The translations under genes were made by a program, and so were the position numbers. Shown here piece after piece: positions 22,332-33,593 of a stretch of DNA of 64,000 nucleotides. The stretch is from Bryum argenteum (taxonomy: Eukaryota; Streptophyta; Bryopsida; Bryales; Bryaceae): contig CM073324.1 of assembly GCA_037043015.1 (NCBI GenBank), positions 17,636,597 to 17,700,596 on the forward strand, read 5' to 3'. Within the stretch, counting starts at the first letter, position 1. Each line of letters opens with the position of its first letter. The notes beneath the pieces were generated by a model. That model had not been told where the DNA came from. It made no database searches and saw only the letters and a program-made list of their open reading frames with translations.

Positions 22332-23306
22332 CCCCTAAATGCGCCAGGCTATTTTTAGCCAAAAAAACTCAAATTTGAAAAAATTGTCATTGGTGAAAAT
22401 GAAGAAGATTGTTTTAGATCTTAACCGTACAAACTTGTAGTAGACTTATTGTAGGTCATGTGGAACAAAAATTGAGTCATGAAGCCTCATAGATTGCAAG
22501 ATCTTAACATATTAGTCTTCAAACGAGACTACCAAACTTCATGTTTTTCACTTAAGAGTGGAAATGCTACTACTAGACCTAGTGCAATGAAAAAAGCTCC
22601 AACTAGAAATTCGTTCACCTTCATTTCAATAATATCCTTGAATCAAACAATATTATCAAAAAATATTATTTGCTCAAATAATAGCCTTGCACTAGTGACT
22701 TGTGCTATACTATTTACAAAGGAAAAATAGTCCAAGACTAGACCCTTTGCACTCAAATTCTTGCATTATCTTCAAAACACCTTTGGTAGGTCAAGTTTTC
22801 TACCACTAAAATTACACTTTAGTTGAAATCCATCCCAAAAAAGAAAATCAAAATCCATCGGTGTATGAAGGAGATATAGCTCTTCAAAAATCATCCATTT
22901 ATTCATCTTTTTTTCTTTCAGGGAAACATCGTTGCAAATCCAATACCAAAAATTCTTGGATCAAAAATCTTCCAACTAAAAAGTTGTTAGTCTTCATCTT
23001 AAGATCATGATCTTGCAAAATATATACATGTACAACTATTATTGATTTCACATAATTGGCTTACAATGGTAAAACATGCCTAAGTTTGAAAACCCAAAAA
23101 CAGAAGTTGCCTACACTAAAATGCATGCCGTTAATTCATACTTCACTGTATGGGTATGAAAATTTTACCACATAAATCAGACTTGATTTGAGACCCAACC
23201 CAAGTTATTTCATCCAAAACGGACCCTCACTGAAGAAGTTATGGCTCTTCAAAGTTGTTGCTTGTCATCTAAAATGTCGTTTTTCGACATTCGGCGCGTT
23301 TAGGGG
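22332..23306. mobile_element. Non-autonomous piggyBac-type element A
   Basis: A 975-bp element flanked on both sides by TTAA (22328-22331 and 23307-23310). The ends are CCCCTAAATGCGCC and, inverted, CCCCTAAACGCGCC. Near the right end lies the hairpin GTCGTTTTTCGAC. No transposase frame is present. The interior is similar, in reverse orientation, to the element at 59911-60880. TTAA duplication and a CCC-starting inverted repeat are the hallmarks of the piggyBac superfamily. Confidence 0.8.
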
Positions 23307-23381
23307 TTAATGCATATATTGCACTTTATTCAACTAGACTTTTACATTCTTTTTGTTTTTTGTTTTTTAAATTTCTTTTCA

Positions 23382-23462
23382 TTTATTTTTTTATTTTTTT
23401 ATTTTTTTATTTTTTATTTTTTTATTTTTTTATTTTTTTATTTTTTTATTTTTTTTATTAGG
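23382..23462. repeat. T-rich (TTTTTTTA)n low-complexity tract
   Basis: About 80 bases of T runs separated by single A bases, just outside element A. Confidence 0.9.
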
Positions 23463-24590
23463 TGTGTTAGTTTTGCTTGCAAAAATATCACAAATTAAAA
23501 AAAACTTCAAATCCATATAATTCGGTCCCTTTTTTGGGTACTTGAAAGTTAATGATATAACATTGCCACTTAGGCCTAATGGAAAATAACTAGTGTTGTT
23601 CATAATGCAATTTATCCGCGTAAAAGCAAGTAAGGTTCAACGATGACAAAACTAGAGTCCACAAAGAGCTATAAACACACATTCTCTGCTGCAAGTCTCA
23701 ATCTGAGTTATTTCATCAAAAATCTATTGTATCCCTTCCCAATTTCAAACCATATTCATGTATATCATGTCTCACGATCTCCTTATTGCTTGGTTTAGGT
23801 TTTGCAACCTCCTTCTTTGTGGCTGAGTTATGAGTTATCTACAAAACACTTCATGTTCGATCGGATTGCAGTATACGTGACTTCATTTTATTCCCTCATA
23901 GAATGTGAGCTTCCTTGACGCTTCTAATTCCAAAATACACAGAAGAGATGACCAAGTCAGATAAATAGATATGATTTATAGATAAATACCTATGCCTAGG
24001 GCCATAGTTAATGGAGTATTTTTTCGTACTAATAAAGTCTTAGAGGCCACTGGACAAAGAGATATTGTGACAATACTATTCTCTGCTTACGAGGATCGAC
24101 ACTGACCAAATCACTTAAGAAAATTGTCAAGATAGATGTTAAGTAAAATTGCAAGTACTATTATACTCCTCTTATTTTTATTCATCACTCCTTTGACTCT
24201 CCACCTTGTTGAAAATACAAGCTATGCACTATGCTATAAAAAGAAACCACACATGGTAACCAATAAAAAAATGAAAAAATGGCTTCCACCTTGTATTCGT
24301 CTTTGAATAGAAAATAAATAAATAATCTTCCCAAGTGTGGCAATTAGCAATCCTCTTACTTGAAATTCGGTGAAGAGAGGGAGAAGAAAATAGTCCATAT
24401 CCTACCATCTCTAGCCCCAGGAATTGTTTGTGTTTGTCAACACCAAGGGGCCTTCTGTTGAGCTCATATTTTCTCTAATGTAAGGCTAGACCCCTTCCTC
24501 TAAAATTCATGTCATGTCTTTTCTACATTTCGGTTTCGATTACAAAATTTGAGGTTTCTGCCACAAGAAATGAATTCAAATCAAGATCCA
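23463..24590. other. AT-rich intergenic region
   Basis: No gene or clear repeat boundary seen. Confidence 0.4.
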
Positions 24591-25060
24591 ATGCAACAAA
24601 TAAAATTAACATCCAACAACGAATGAAGGAGCTTATCAAGGTTCATGTATTTTTTTTTTGTTTCCCCAATATAGAGACACCCTTGCAATGCCTATACCAA
24701 AATTAGGATTTAAATTGAAAATCATCTAAATACAAAGTTGTTGAATCTCATCTTAACATCATCTATTTGTAAAAAAAATCATGGAAAACCATTTATGATT
24801 CCACATATATTGCTTGCAATTGTAAAACATGGCTCATGTTTGAAAACCAAACACAAAACCTTCACCAAAATGCGTGTCATATTCATATTTTCTTGAAAGA
24901 GTTTGAAATTTTTATCCCAAAAAAAAAAAATTAAAAAAAATTAAAAATTAAAAAAAAAATTAATTAAATTGAATTTCAACCGAAGAGATATCGTCAAAAA
25001 TAGACTCTCGATGTTAAGATGAGATTCAACATCTTCGAATCATAAAACAAAAATTGAAGT
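24590..25060. mobile_element. Decayed partial copy related to elements A and B
   Basis: Several stretches follow the interior of element A in the same order: CCTATACCAAAATT, AAGTTGTTGAATCTCATCTT, GTAAAACATGGCTCATG, GAAAACCAAACACAAA and CACCAAAATGCGTGTCAT. Similarity is perhaps 65%. No TTAA-flanked ends were found. A-rich tracts fill 24917-24965. Confidence 0.45.
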
Positions 25061-25224
25061 TTTTTTTTTTAATTTCTCAATGCAACCAAGCAATGTAACA
25101 CAAGGGTTAACAAGGAGACCTCGAACCCAAAATTAAAGAGGCCTCTACCTCCCCGACATGCCTACCCAACATAAAACATCAATGTATCCAGATACATGTG
25201 AGTCATTCCTCATTTGTCGTCCTC

Positions 25225-26442
25225 TTAGAGGACTTGGGTATAATCTCCTTTGCTATAGTCTCCCTCATCGCCCTTCGCAACTCTGTGCGTGACATCATTC
25301 TCTGCCCGTCTCTGATCCGTTAGTCTACGCTTTGTCTCTGCGCAGTAGGTGTTGTGCATCTCAAAAGCAACATCTACATACGACTCTTTACCATATAGAT
25401 CCTCATTTTGTCCTTGAGGTCTACGTCCGTCCGGTTCTCGAATACCTTGTATTTCCTCCCAAACTCCAAGACTTCTGTTCACGCTGTGCAATGATGTTTA
25501 ACAACCGCCTCCCAAATCAAGGGTTTAGGGACTTACAAATCCACAAAGGTGACTCAAATCGTTTGAAAAGTTGCACTTATTCAAATCGTTTGAAAGGTCT
25601 CGGGGGTTTACGATAAACTTACGATGAGATATTTTACTTCGTCGTCGGTTCAATAAAATGTATCACGTCGTTTCCTTGGAGTGTTGTCTTCACCTGCTTC
25701 TCCCTTACGTTTTTGCTATATGGGACTGGAGCTGTAAATCAGCCAAGATGAATTTAGAATAGCTTGCACTCCCCATGCAAAAATCCCCAACGGTTTAAGG
25801 GTTTTAGAAACTTACCTTCGCCGAACATCTTCAATACACTGAGAAACTGAAACGATTGCCGCCCGATTGTTGTCAAATCTGTGTCTTACTACGTCCCAGA
25901 TTTGGCTTCGCTGATCAGTGAGTTTAGGTCGGGTTTCCTTGTAGTGGCTTAGGAGATTTATTGTCTCTTCTACCCACAACCTCTCGTGAAGCATCGCGGT
26001 ACGGTTTAGGGTCCTAAGACTTCTCCTCCTCCTTTCGAAGGTTCTGCATCTTCTCAACCATGTCCAGTGCCTTGTCTTGTGTCTCTCTCAGTGTCCGTCT
26101 CACGTCGGATGCCTCGCACCTTGCACACACGTAACCTGCTAAAGGAGGCGACAGACTCAACTTCTGTAGGCAATTCTGGTGCGTACTTGAAAAATACGCT
26201 TGACACCTAGTCAAGCGATTCGTGTCCTTCTTCAAGCACGCTTGACAAGTACGTTCCGGAGCGGGATGGTCGCTCGTAACGCACCAAATCAACATATCTC
26301 TAAATGTATCCAATTGGAACCCGGTTTGCCTCCTTGCTCCCTGCTGCAAGAAAGACACTACCGTATCCACGCTATTGTAAATATCAATATGTAAGTTTAC
26401 GAATTCCCGGGTTTCCCAAAACTCTCTCTCTAGCTTTTCCAT
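25225..26442 (-). pseudogene. PHD-like finger plus trihelix-like DNA-binding protein, broken
   Basis: From the ATG at 26442 a frame of 142 codons contains a PHD-like pattern: CQAC, TRC, then H-x2-C and CARC, from TCQACLKKDTNRLTRC onward. The position of the fourth zinc ligand is Tyr (CQAY). The frame stops at 26014, but another frame overlaps it (26057-25812) with HERLWVEETINLLSHYK, an RSQIWDVVRHRF stretch and QCIEDV. That Trp, Trp and QC order is typical of trihelix or Myb/SANT-like DNA-binding domains. A GTAAGT donor follows at 25811. A further frame at 25491-25225 (SLGVWEEIQGIRE, ending CAETKRRLTDQRRAEND) may be a later exon. The frame change near 26020 lies in a GGAGGAGGAG run. A nuclear regulator or transposon-derived DNA-binding protein is likely; whether it is expressed is unclear. 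Confidence 0.45.
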
Positions 26443-26812
26443 ACTTAGAATATTTTAGCTCTTTTAAACTTAAGACTGAACATTTCTCACATCCAAGAGT
26501 TCTTGGGGTCAATTATACCAATTAGACGGGCCGCCCTAGAGCCGACCTACGTTCACTGTCAAATCAGCTTTTAGCCCCCTTTTTGCCTTGTATAAATTAG
26601 CTCATACCTAAAATGAGCACAACTTTCGCACACACGCCGTTACGCTGCCGAATTCTTGCGTTAAGATTTCCCGATTATTCAGCACACGCGTAGTGGACCA
26701 TCGATTCGATCTGCAGTGACATAATGTTTTAGGCTAACAACATGTATAATGTGGCGAAATAAAGGATTTAAGAGCCAAATAAGGAAAACAAACGGCTGAC
26801 ACGGCGTAATAA

Positions 26813-26919
26813 TACTAGTGGGGTTCGTGCCATTCAGCATATTGAACTTGGGTTGTCTCCTGAACAGATTCTAGCTCTGAACTGTCGTGTGAAACAAACC
26901 ATGTTGTATTCTAAGATAG
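26813..26919 (-). pseudogene. Decayed copy of the exon at 27642-27748
   Basis: A 107-bp stretch matches 27642-27748 base for base in length with no gaps, at close to 80% identity by eye. In this copy the coding frame on the minus strand (IQHGLFHTTV, then PKFNMLNGTNPTS) contains a stop, so it is a relic. Confidence 0.65.
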
Positions 26920-27607
26920 ATGTGTGATGGAGTGATGAGCCACTCTGCATATGAATTTTTGTGCTATACTACCAAAACTCGTAAGGTTCGGTACCCCAAG
27001 CCAACGAGGGCAAAAAAAAGTTGTAACCTTTTATATCCGCATCCCTGGTTTAAGTTATATTCAAATAAACATGTGGACCAATGTACAAGAAGAGCACATT
27101 TTTAGTTATGGTTGAGCCGGATGAAATTTTCAAGTTACTAAACTGAGTTGGAAAGTTTTTTTTTTACTGATTCAAAATTTTAAGAAATACCCCAAGTATC
27201 ACGTGGATACCAGATGCGTATCACCCATGTACAACCTAGGTTTTAATTTGAATTACCTGGTGATAAAACAAAGTTAGAGATAATTGCCAGATGATCTCAA
27301 AAAAGTCCTCGGAGACTGCTGTAAACACATGCGTCGATGTGCAACAACAGCTTTCAAATTTACAGACAAGTGGACTTAAATTGTGAGTAAAGTTGACTCT
27401 CAATTGCTACAGTGAGACTATCAGTTAGGCCTCCAAAATAAGAAAGTTTCCCCCGCAGATTACTCTATTTGATCATTTATAGTACTATATTCTAAATCAA
27501 GAGTTTAAATTTTCCTAATTTTAACACTATACAACTTAAATTTCCTGTTTCACTTCGAAATTTCGGCTATTACAAAAGTTGATAAACAATCAATTATTCG
27601 TACAAAC

Positions 27608-27766
27608 CTGGTGTTTGTGAGTGCAGTGAAGTTTGTAGTGTTACTAGTGGGACTCGTGCCGTTGAGCACATTGAGCTTAGGTTGTTTTCTGGACGGATTC
27701 CGAATCAGAACCGTCGTGTGAGACAAACCATGTTGTACTGTAAAATAGATTGCATCAACAACAATT
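27608..27766 (-). CDS. Possible exon of an unknown protein
   Basis: On the minus strand this stretch is bounded by a CTACAAG acceptor and a CAG/GTTTGT donor and is open throughout. It reads GTIVVDAIYFTVQHGLSHTT, then PKLNVLNGTSPTS. I recognise no family. Its neighbours on the same strand are a Ser/Thr/Pro-rich frame upstream and the PHD/trihelix frames downstream, so all may be exons of one gene. The retained open frame in the copy here, against the broken one at 26813, hints at past selection. Confidence 0.35.
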
Positions 27767-27900
27767 GTACCTTGTAGAATAAGAAAAAATACGTCTAAAC
27801 AACAACAAATCGTTTTTAATGATGATCGCAGCATCAAGTGGTTTTTGATGACGACCTAATGAAGATCTGATGACGACCACAAGACGACGAATACAATGAG

Positions 27901-28455
27901 TCAAGTTCTAACGTTGGCCTTTTCAATGAGGAGCTCAGCCAAAACTTGCCATGAAAAATGCACCTCGGGTGATGATGTCTCCACAGCTTTGCTAGACAGC
28001 CCTGGAGGTGTAGGCGGACTTGAGGGTGAGTGATTCACAAGTTTCTTGACTCTATCTCTTGGTGAATCTGTGGCTTTAGCAAGATTTGTAGGAGGTGAGT
28101 TTGTAGGTGTGGTTGTTGCAGGTGACCTTGCGGCTGTGGTTATTGTAGGTGAGCTTGTGGCTGTAGTTGTTACAAATGACCGTGTGGCTGTCGTTGTAGA
28201 TGGAAGCGTATCTATATCTGTAGCGTGTTCTAAGGATGTGTATGTGGATAAAGGAGTATCTCTACGTAGTGAACGAGTATCTTTAACTAGAGAAGAAGAA
28301 AGGTCACAATAAACGACGTCGTACTTACCCATAACAAAGAATGTATAAAGACTAGGAGAGCAAAATATGCAAGGGTTTAGGAGGGACAAGTAAGGAGACT
28401 CTCTCACAAGAAAGACAACGAAGAAAATAACAATGAAATAATCAAATAATTTCAT
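27901..28455 (-). CDS. Ser/Thr/Pro-rich hypothetical protein with N-terminal hydrophobic segment
   Basis: An ATG-initiated frame of 184 codons. Residues 1-18 are hydrophobic (LFDYFIVIFFVVFLV), like a signal peptide or membrane anchor. The middle is rich in Thr, Ser and Pro (TTTATSSPTITTAARSPATT). The end is HFSWQVLAELLIEKANVRT. The repetitive middle comes from a GTTGTGG-like repeat. It may be the first exon of the gene whose later exons lie at 27.7 and 26.4 kb, but I could not confirm a join. Confidence 0.3.
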   Translation of the reverse strand: MKLFDYFIVIFFVVFLVRESPYLSLLNPCIFCSPSLYTFFVMGKYDVVYCDLSSSLVKDTRSLRRDTPLSTYTSLEHATDIDTLPSTTTATRSFVTTTATSSPTITTAARSPATTTPTNSPPTNLAKATDSPRDRVKKLVNHSPSSPPTPPGLSSKAVETSSPEVHFSWQVLAELLIEKANVRT

Positions 28456-29953
28456 GTTTATATGTACTTAATGTGTTTTAGAGCTTTTCCACTTTAACTT
28501 TTACTTCTATCTATTTTTAGATGTTTAGATTTCTTTCTACTCTAACTCTTGTTAAGTCTGTCATGAATTAATTATAACTTCAGAGACAAGTAGTTTACTT
28601 CACTACACGCGAACTTCATACGTGGACAGTAGTGAGCATCTTTCCACATTCTAGGAGTCTTTTCTCTGCGGAATCTGCTCTAACTTTAAAATGACGTATG
28701 CCCTTGAGCATTTCGAATTCTTCTACCCAGACATTTCCTAATCTTGGTCAAAAAGACTATTTACCTAGAATATCAAGGAGGTGAAGCCATATGATATATA
28801 CAATTGATTTTTTTCTGCCTCACATTTTGTTAGAGTAAAAGTTAAAGGAAAAGCTCCTCCAAACATTTTTTTATTTAAAACTTGTCTCAGTCATCACATA
28901 AATTTATTTTAATTTGTATGTGTATTTTTCGGTTCTTTATGGTTGGAAATATTGAATATGATGTAGGTCATAGTGACATAATTTTTAGCCAAATTTTTTC
29001 TAACATTTATTGGGTACCAAATTTTACTGAAATTTTCTGCATGAATTGATTATAGACTTAGTACAAGATGCTACAAATGAAAGCACAAAAACATCAATAT
29101 ATTACACATGATCCAATCAATTTCTAAGAGTATTTTATAATTGTCTTGAATTTTGGAATTTTCAATATAACACAAAACTTCAAGAATTACACATATCAAT
29201 TTAATTGTACCATGTTTTAATTGATCAGTAAAGATTTTTCTTTTTCTTTTTCATACGCATTTTCAAGACTTTAAACTTTATTTACAGAAAGTCAAACTTC
29301 TAAGATATAAAAGCTTTTACTTTTTGTATACTATATCCATGCACTTCCTTTTCAACATTAAAAATAATAAAAAGAGATCAAACAACACACGTCTAACTTT
29401 ATTTCAACACATTTATCGTAGTAGAAAAATGAGGATTTTTATCGTTGCATCTATGCATAGTGTATGGTGTGGCTATAAATCCACATACAATGAGTTCCAA
29501 GTTCTTGTAATATAATTCAATTTGTTCCCGGATATCTACGATGGTTATAGCTTATAATCTTGTGATATCACAAACTATAGCCTAGTGAGCAAAAACTAAC
29601 TTTCTTGATATCAACACTTTCGCGATTTTCCGCTGAGCTCCTTGCAGCCTTGCTCGATCGACCCTTGCTTTCAAACGATGATCATCATTGCTAAAATGCC
29701 TTAGCTCTATTTAGTTACTCGGTCCGAGGTCTTATGGAAGTCCAGCAGTCTTCCGAAGTAGCAACAGAGCAACACCACCGCCTTTAGCTCTTCCCGCCTT
29801 TAGCTCTTCACGTAGACCTCTGTACACGTCGAAACACCGTTGATAGACATTGATAGAAATATACACAGCTCCAAAACTTCCGAAAAGCACAAGTAACCGC
29901 AATACTTGCACTCCCCGTAAACCTTCATGCTTAACCTCGTCATCACCACAACC
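28456..29953. other. AT-rich intergenic region
   Basis: No gene is supported. The last 350 bases before the gag remnant are less AT-rich and may be the leader of the old retrotransposon. Confidence 0.4.
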
Positions 29954-30325
29954 ATGAGAGTAACCAAAACGCAGTCGCTAATGTTTCACCCCCTTGTTAC
30001 CGACGGTACTAATTTTCTTGAGTGGAACACTGACATCAATACTTACTTGAGTGCGGAGGAGCTGAATAGCGCATTAGATCGAGTAATGGCTGCGTGGCGA
30101 TATCAAGCTGTCATGATCATTAGGCGCTACCTCGATCGATCATTACGGCAACAATACATCGAGAGTGAAGATCCCGAGGATCTGTGACAGCAGTTGCAGG
30201 ACCGGTTCCGTCATTGTATGAATCTTCTTTTGGCCCCTCACAAGTGAAGGAATGAACTTGCGTGTGTTGGAATTCCCTAACATGCAAAGTTGCGTGTGTT
30301 GGAATTCCCAAACATGATTTAGGTA
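29954..30325 (+). pseudogene. Copia gag fragment
   Basis: The frame from the ATG at 29954 reads TNFLEWNTDINTYLSAEEL and later RSLRQQYIESEDPEDL before TGA. It corresponds to FLEWSSDVHTYLSAEEL and SLRQQYL in the gag of the element at 16-21 kb, but differs widely, so it is another copia family. After the stop the similarity continues to MNLRVLEFPN, where a 32-bp duplication (30258 and 30290) follows. No LTRs or pol are attached. Confidence 0.7.
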
Positions 30326-33300
30326 TATTTAATATATGATGGTTTAATATCACATAATCTTACATTATGTGATTCTCGTTTGTTGAATGACAGTGATGCC
30401 GAGAATCAAACAGATTGCCAGAATTGTTCAGATGGCTGCGAATGCACCTGCCGAGCCGGAAATCGAAGTGGATATGGATGCGGTGCAGCAAGAGTCTGTT
30501 CCTGAGGTAATAGTCCACTTCATATCTATGTTCTCATCTCATGTGTCTATTTAGCTCGAATCGAGCTAATTCGCCCTCTGTTAATTTGTTATCTACAGGT
30601 CACTTATAACACGCAGTTCTTCTGGAGGGATTCCTCGCACCAAGATAACTCAAGACTGACGATCCGCTTTGGCAGCCTATCACGCGACGCGCAATGGTGG
30701 AGGTTGTGGATCCCTGCCCAAATTCCATCAAGTCTTGGTCTATTCGTCCAGATGAAACAAGACCCATTTCTTCTTCTATCAACAATCCGCTCTCACGGGG
30801 CATTTTTACCTCTCGTGTGTCTTGATGCCTTCATCGAACTTCATACTTATGAAGACGAATTCCTCATGATCAAGTTCGAAGCGAGTGGAGGTCGAAGGTT
30901 TCGTCTTCACTATCAGATTTCCCACATCAAGTCCGTTTCTCCCACAACTTCATCCGCAACTATATTGGTCGGGAAGGTCGATCCCACTCGGTTTCTTCAT
31001 ATCGACACGAGATTGCAGCCCAATGTGTCTTCGCCGAAAGTCTTCGTCGGATCGTCGACATTCCATACACCGCGCAGATCCTGAAGGCTCTGTCGATTTC
31101 GAGATTGCAGTTAAGAAAGCGCAAGGCTTGATGAAACGGTCCGGGAATCTCTTTGTTGCGACCTCCATCCGAGAATGCTCCGTCGGGTCTAGGCACTCCA
31201 AAGGGAAGTCTAGGCGTGCAGGTAATGAAGCGGGCAAACCCGATCTCATCCAGCTCTGGCTCCAAGAGGAAGCAAATTTTCCGCCGGCGCACACGTTACG
31301 TTCAGCCTCTGACCCTACAACGTGGGCATGCCGGAGAAGGAGATCAAGTATAAGGAAGCGGCGAAGTCTCGAAGGACTCTTGGGACAAGCATGCAGTGTT
31401 ATGTCTTGGACGTGACAATCCGGCTTGCGTGTCGTCGACCTGCTTTCGACCTGCGGAACTAAGGTTTATCGTGCGATCTTTGGAACCGGCCGGCATCGCG
31501 CATTCTGAAAACATTTTGATGAAATCCTTCGATGTTATTTTGAGGCAAACCATCATTATTATGCGAAGATGAAAATGGCTGCGCGAGATGTGGGATTGGG
31601 AAGATCTGGTCCAATCTTGTCGGTTCCGAATTATCGGCCAGGCGGACGCGCGTTGAGGCTGCGAAGCGATTGATTCGTGACAAAGAAGATCGACGACTCG
31701 AAGATCGCTTGCCTTCGAGGCATGGAAAGCCCGTGTTGTGTGGCAATCCGACATCAATGAAGATTCGGACGCGTGTCGGCCATGGCGAACATGACGAACA
31801 ATCTTTGGGGCGTTAATACCTTCCCAAACGGCGACATCACGGGCGCGAAAAAAGTTTGGGAAGACTATGGTCGCCCCGAAAACTTAAAACCGCGTCGGCG
31901 TGAGACACCGGTTGAAGTAGATAACCGGAGCGTTATGAGGTTTGAGATTACTTGTTCTTTTCTTTCTCTGCGGTTGGCGTTGTTTGCATTCTCTCGCCGA
32001 CGTTTTTGGGGGCGTCGTTTTAGCTCGACTCGAGCTAAAACAAGATAGGTTGTTTCTTGTCGTTTAGGCTTTCGTGCGGGCGTTCGCGGTTCTATGGTGA
32101 AGAGGTTCATCAAAGATCAACACAAATAATGCGAAGGACAAGATCGTCAGACCGTCCGACCTTCGCAACGAGCTCCTCATCATGACATCTCCGGACGACG
32201 TCTACGAGTTGTGGAAGAGGTTCATCACAAACTACAGTCTTGGTGAGCTGATCGACCCCGACACCGAGCTCCCATTCAATCAGGGGAAAGATTGGGAGAC
32301 CGTCTCAAAGAAGTTCACCTTGAATAGGGAGTTCTTCAAGGGAATAAGGCAGTTAGACGCGGAGAACCTCGAGGTTTTGGCGCAGCACTTGCTGAACGAG
32401 ACTCCGGATCGAACGATGCCCTACCCTGAGGTGGCCGTGAGAGCGCTGCGAAGAAATACTTCCGGTGTATGAGTGCGAAGCAATGGGTCGAGAATCGGAA
32501 GAGGAAGAACACCTGTCGCGAGGGAATTGCACAACCTCAAGCCCTCGCGCTCGGTTTGTTCGACTCCGAGTGGCACTTCGACGTCGACAACTGGAGGAAA
32601 TTCAAGGTGGAATACAATCGACTCGTCGGACTATGTCCATCTTCTCTCGGTCCGGGGCAACTCGTTTTTCACCCTCTACCGCCAAAAGCAGACGAAGAAT
32701 AATAGTGCGTGCGAGATTTCGGAATATGCAGCCGAGTTCTTCAAGAAGTTTTCCTGGATGTCAAAGGGACGTTTAAACCTCCTGCACCGATTGTTTCTGG
32801 CGCGGCTCTTTTACTCTTCCGAGTTCAAATTCGGGATTTGGGACAAGAACTACGCCTGGAACCAATCTAGCAAGTGTGATTTAGGCTTGATTGATTTGCG
32901 GTACAAGGGAGTGGAAGTAGAGTGGATGACACGGAAAGTCCATACTTCCAAGAATTCCTTGATGTGTGGGCAGACACCGTGACCGATTCTCACATCAAGA
33001 ATCCCGAGGTTTGGTTGTTCATCACCTCCAACGTCGGCCGTCACTGCCAGGCAATGGTTTACGTCGACAAGAAGTTGAAAGACGAAGTACTCTCGCAAGG
33101 CGACCAACTACATGCCGGCCCGAACGAAGCGTTTTAACGGCATTGCGGAGGAAAAGCTTGAGAAGAAGCACTTGCCCCTCCTCTTCCTCATCGAGAAGAG
33201 CGGCCATGCTCGAGTGTGTTGGATGCGATACCCTCGTATTCTACGCTCCGTTCTTGCCCCTCTACTCGAAGCCCGGCGCAGACAGTCTACACGACTTGGT

Positions 33301-33465
33301 CTTAGTGACGACACCGAGCTGCGATTGGAGTTCTCTTGTTTGGGTGTTGAAGATGTTCTCATCTCCGGGTGGGAAGTTTTTATCGATTATGGGTGGCACA
33401 AAGCCACTGTTGGCTGGAATTGTAAGTACCTCGCATCTTTCCTTCAATTTGAACTTCTCATGCTC

Positions 33466-33593
33466 GTTTAGCTCGAGTCGAGCTAAACACTCTCATGCAT
33501 GTTTAGTTCGACTCGAGCTAAACAGTCTCCTGCTTGTTTAGCTCGACTCGAGCTAAACGGTCTTATGCTCGTTTAGCTCGAGTCGAGCTAAAC
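33466..33593. repeat. Four tandem 35-bp units built on a palindrome
   Basis: Palindromes of TTAGCTCGAGTCGAGCTAA type occur at 33466-33488, 33501-33523, 33536-33558 and 33571-33593 with exact 35-bp spacing and linkers such as ACAGTCTCATGCTC. They lie in an intron of the decayed gene. The central base varies (G or C), which keeps each copy self-complementary. Confidence 0.95.

Noticed and set aside
33466-33593. Regularly spaced repeats as a CRISPR array
   Set aside because: The spacers are nearly identical, the DNA is eukaryotic with introns, and the unit is a perfect palindrome; it is a tandem satellite.
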